Shown here piece by piece: positions 15,776 through 15,855 of a stretch of DNA of 15,855 bases; positions within the stretch are counted from its first letter, which is position 1; the number at the start of each line of letters is the position of its first letter. The notes beneath the pieces were generated by a model, which was not told where the DNA came from, did no database searches, and saw only the letters and a list, made by a program, of their open reading frames with translations. This DNA is from Planctomycetota bacterium (GTDB lineage: Bacteria; Planctomycetota; B15-G4). The stretch is from contig QNBX01000108.1 in the NCBI GenBank assembly GCA_003644265.1, forward strand, positions 1 to 15,855, written 5' to 3'. The position numbers and the translations under genes are program-made.

Positions 15776-15855
15776 TCGTGGTGCAGATCAAGGCGACAGA
15801 TCGCAGGCGAATCCGTGGATTCGTCGAGATCTGGCAACGCAGAGCTGCGCCACGA
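15776..15855. repeat. 80-nt imperfect palindrome, possible edge of a dispersed repeat or insertion element
   Basis: Three nested pairs of arms share one centre at about 15815.5: TCGTGGTGCAG / CTGCGCCACGA (15776-15786 and 15845-15855, one mismatch that would be a G-U pair in RNA), CAGATC / GATCTG (15797-15802 and 15828-15833) and CGAATCC / GGATTCG (15808-15814 and 15817-15823). The outer arm is still paired at the last base of the window, so the palindrome may extend leftward toward 15735 and rightward beyond the end. Different base texture from the neighbouring genes and the absence of an ORF suggest a repeat or transposon end rather than a gene. No transposase is visible. Confidence 0.6.

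Overview
The window is very GC-rich and densely coded, with third positions almost all G or C. It looks like chromosomal DNA of a high-GC Gram-negative-type bacterium. Supporting signs are a lipoprotein peptidase, an ornithine-lipid gene pair, a flotillin/NfeD pair and a DUF5989/SGNH pair. That mix recalls deep Planctomycetota or Myxococcota-like lineages, but the sequence alone does not settle the phylum. Few genes have a strong Shine-Dalgarno (SD) site; the NfeD, flotillin and cyclophilin genes do. There are no rRNA or tRNA genes and no CRISPR.

Layout. (1) 1-210: 9-bp tandem repeats and a candidate promoter. (2) 211-4468, plus strand: a tight three-gene lipid operon of an OlsB-like N-acyltransferase, an OlsA/PlsC-like O-acyltransferase and an 876-residue membrane protein that fuses an alpha/beta hydrolase, a DedA domain and an ATP-grasp ligase. 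(3) 4539-5909, minus: an M28 metallopeptidase lipoprotein. (4) 6040-8282, minus: an Asp-rich NfeD-like protein and a flotillin, with a candidate promoter upstream and a 14-bp hairpin terminator downstream. (5) 8439-11873, minus: ettA, a 46-aa DUF5989-type protein, a possible 17-codon linker ORF and an SGNH-hydrolase-like protein, chained by overlapping stop/start codons. (6) 11874-12225: a divergent intergenic region. (7) 12226-15032, plus: tldD and pmbA (tldE), overlapping by ATGA. (8) 15109-15702, plus: a cyclophilin-type peptidyl-prolyl isomerase. (9) 15703-15855: a palindromic sequence that looks like the edge of a dispersed repeat or insertion element and runs off the window.

How the genes may work together. 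OlsB and OlsA homologues make ornithine lipid (or another acyloxyacyl amino lipid) in two acylation steps. The fused protein directly downstream has the domains one would expect for remodelling (hydrolase), moving (DedA) and ligating to (ATP-grasp) such a lipid, so the operon is the best candidate here for an undescribed pathway. NfeD and flotillin form a membrane-microdomain module. EttA regulates translation. TldD/TldE form a heteromeric peptidase. The biochemical role of the fusion is inference; the domain calls rest on motifs visible in the translation.
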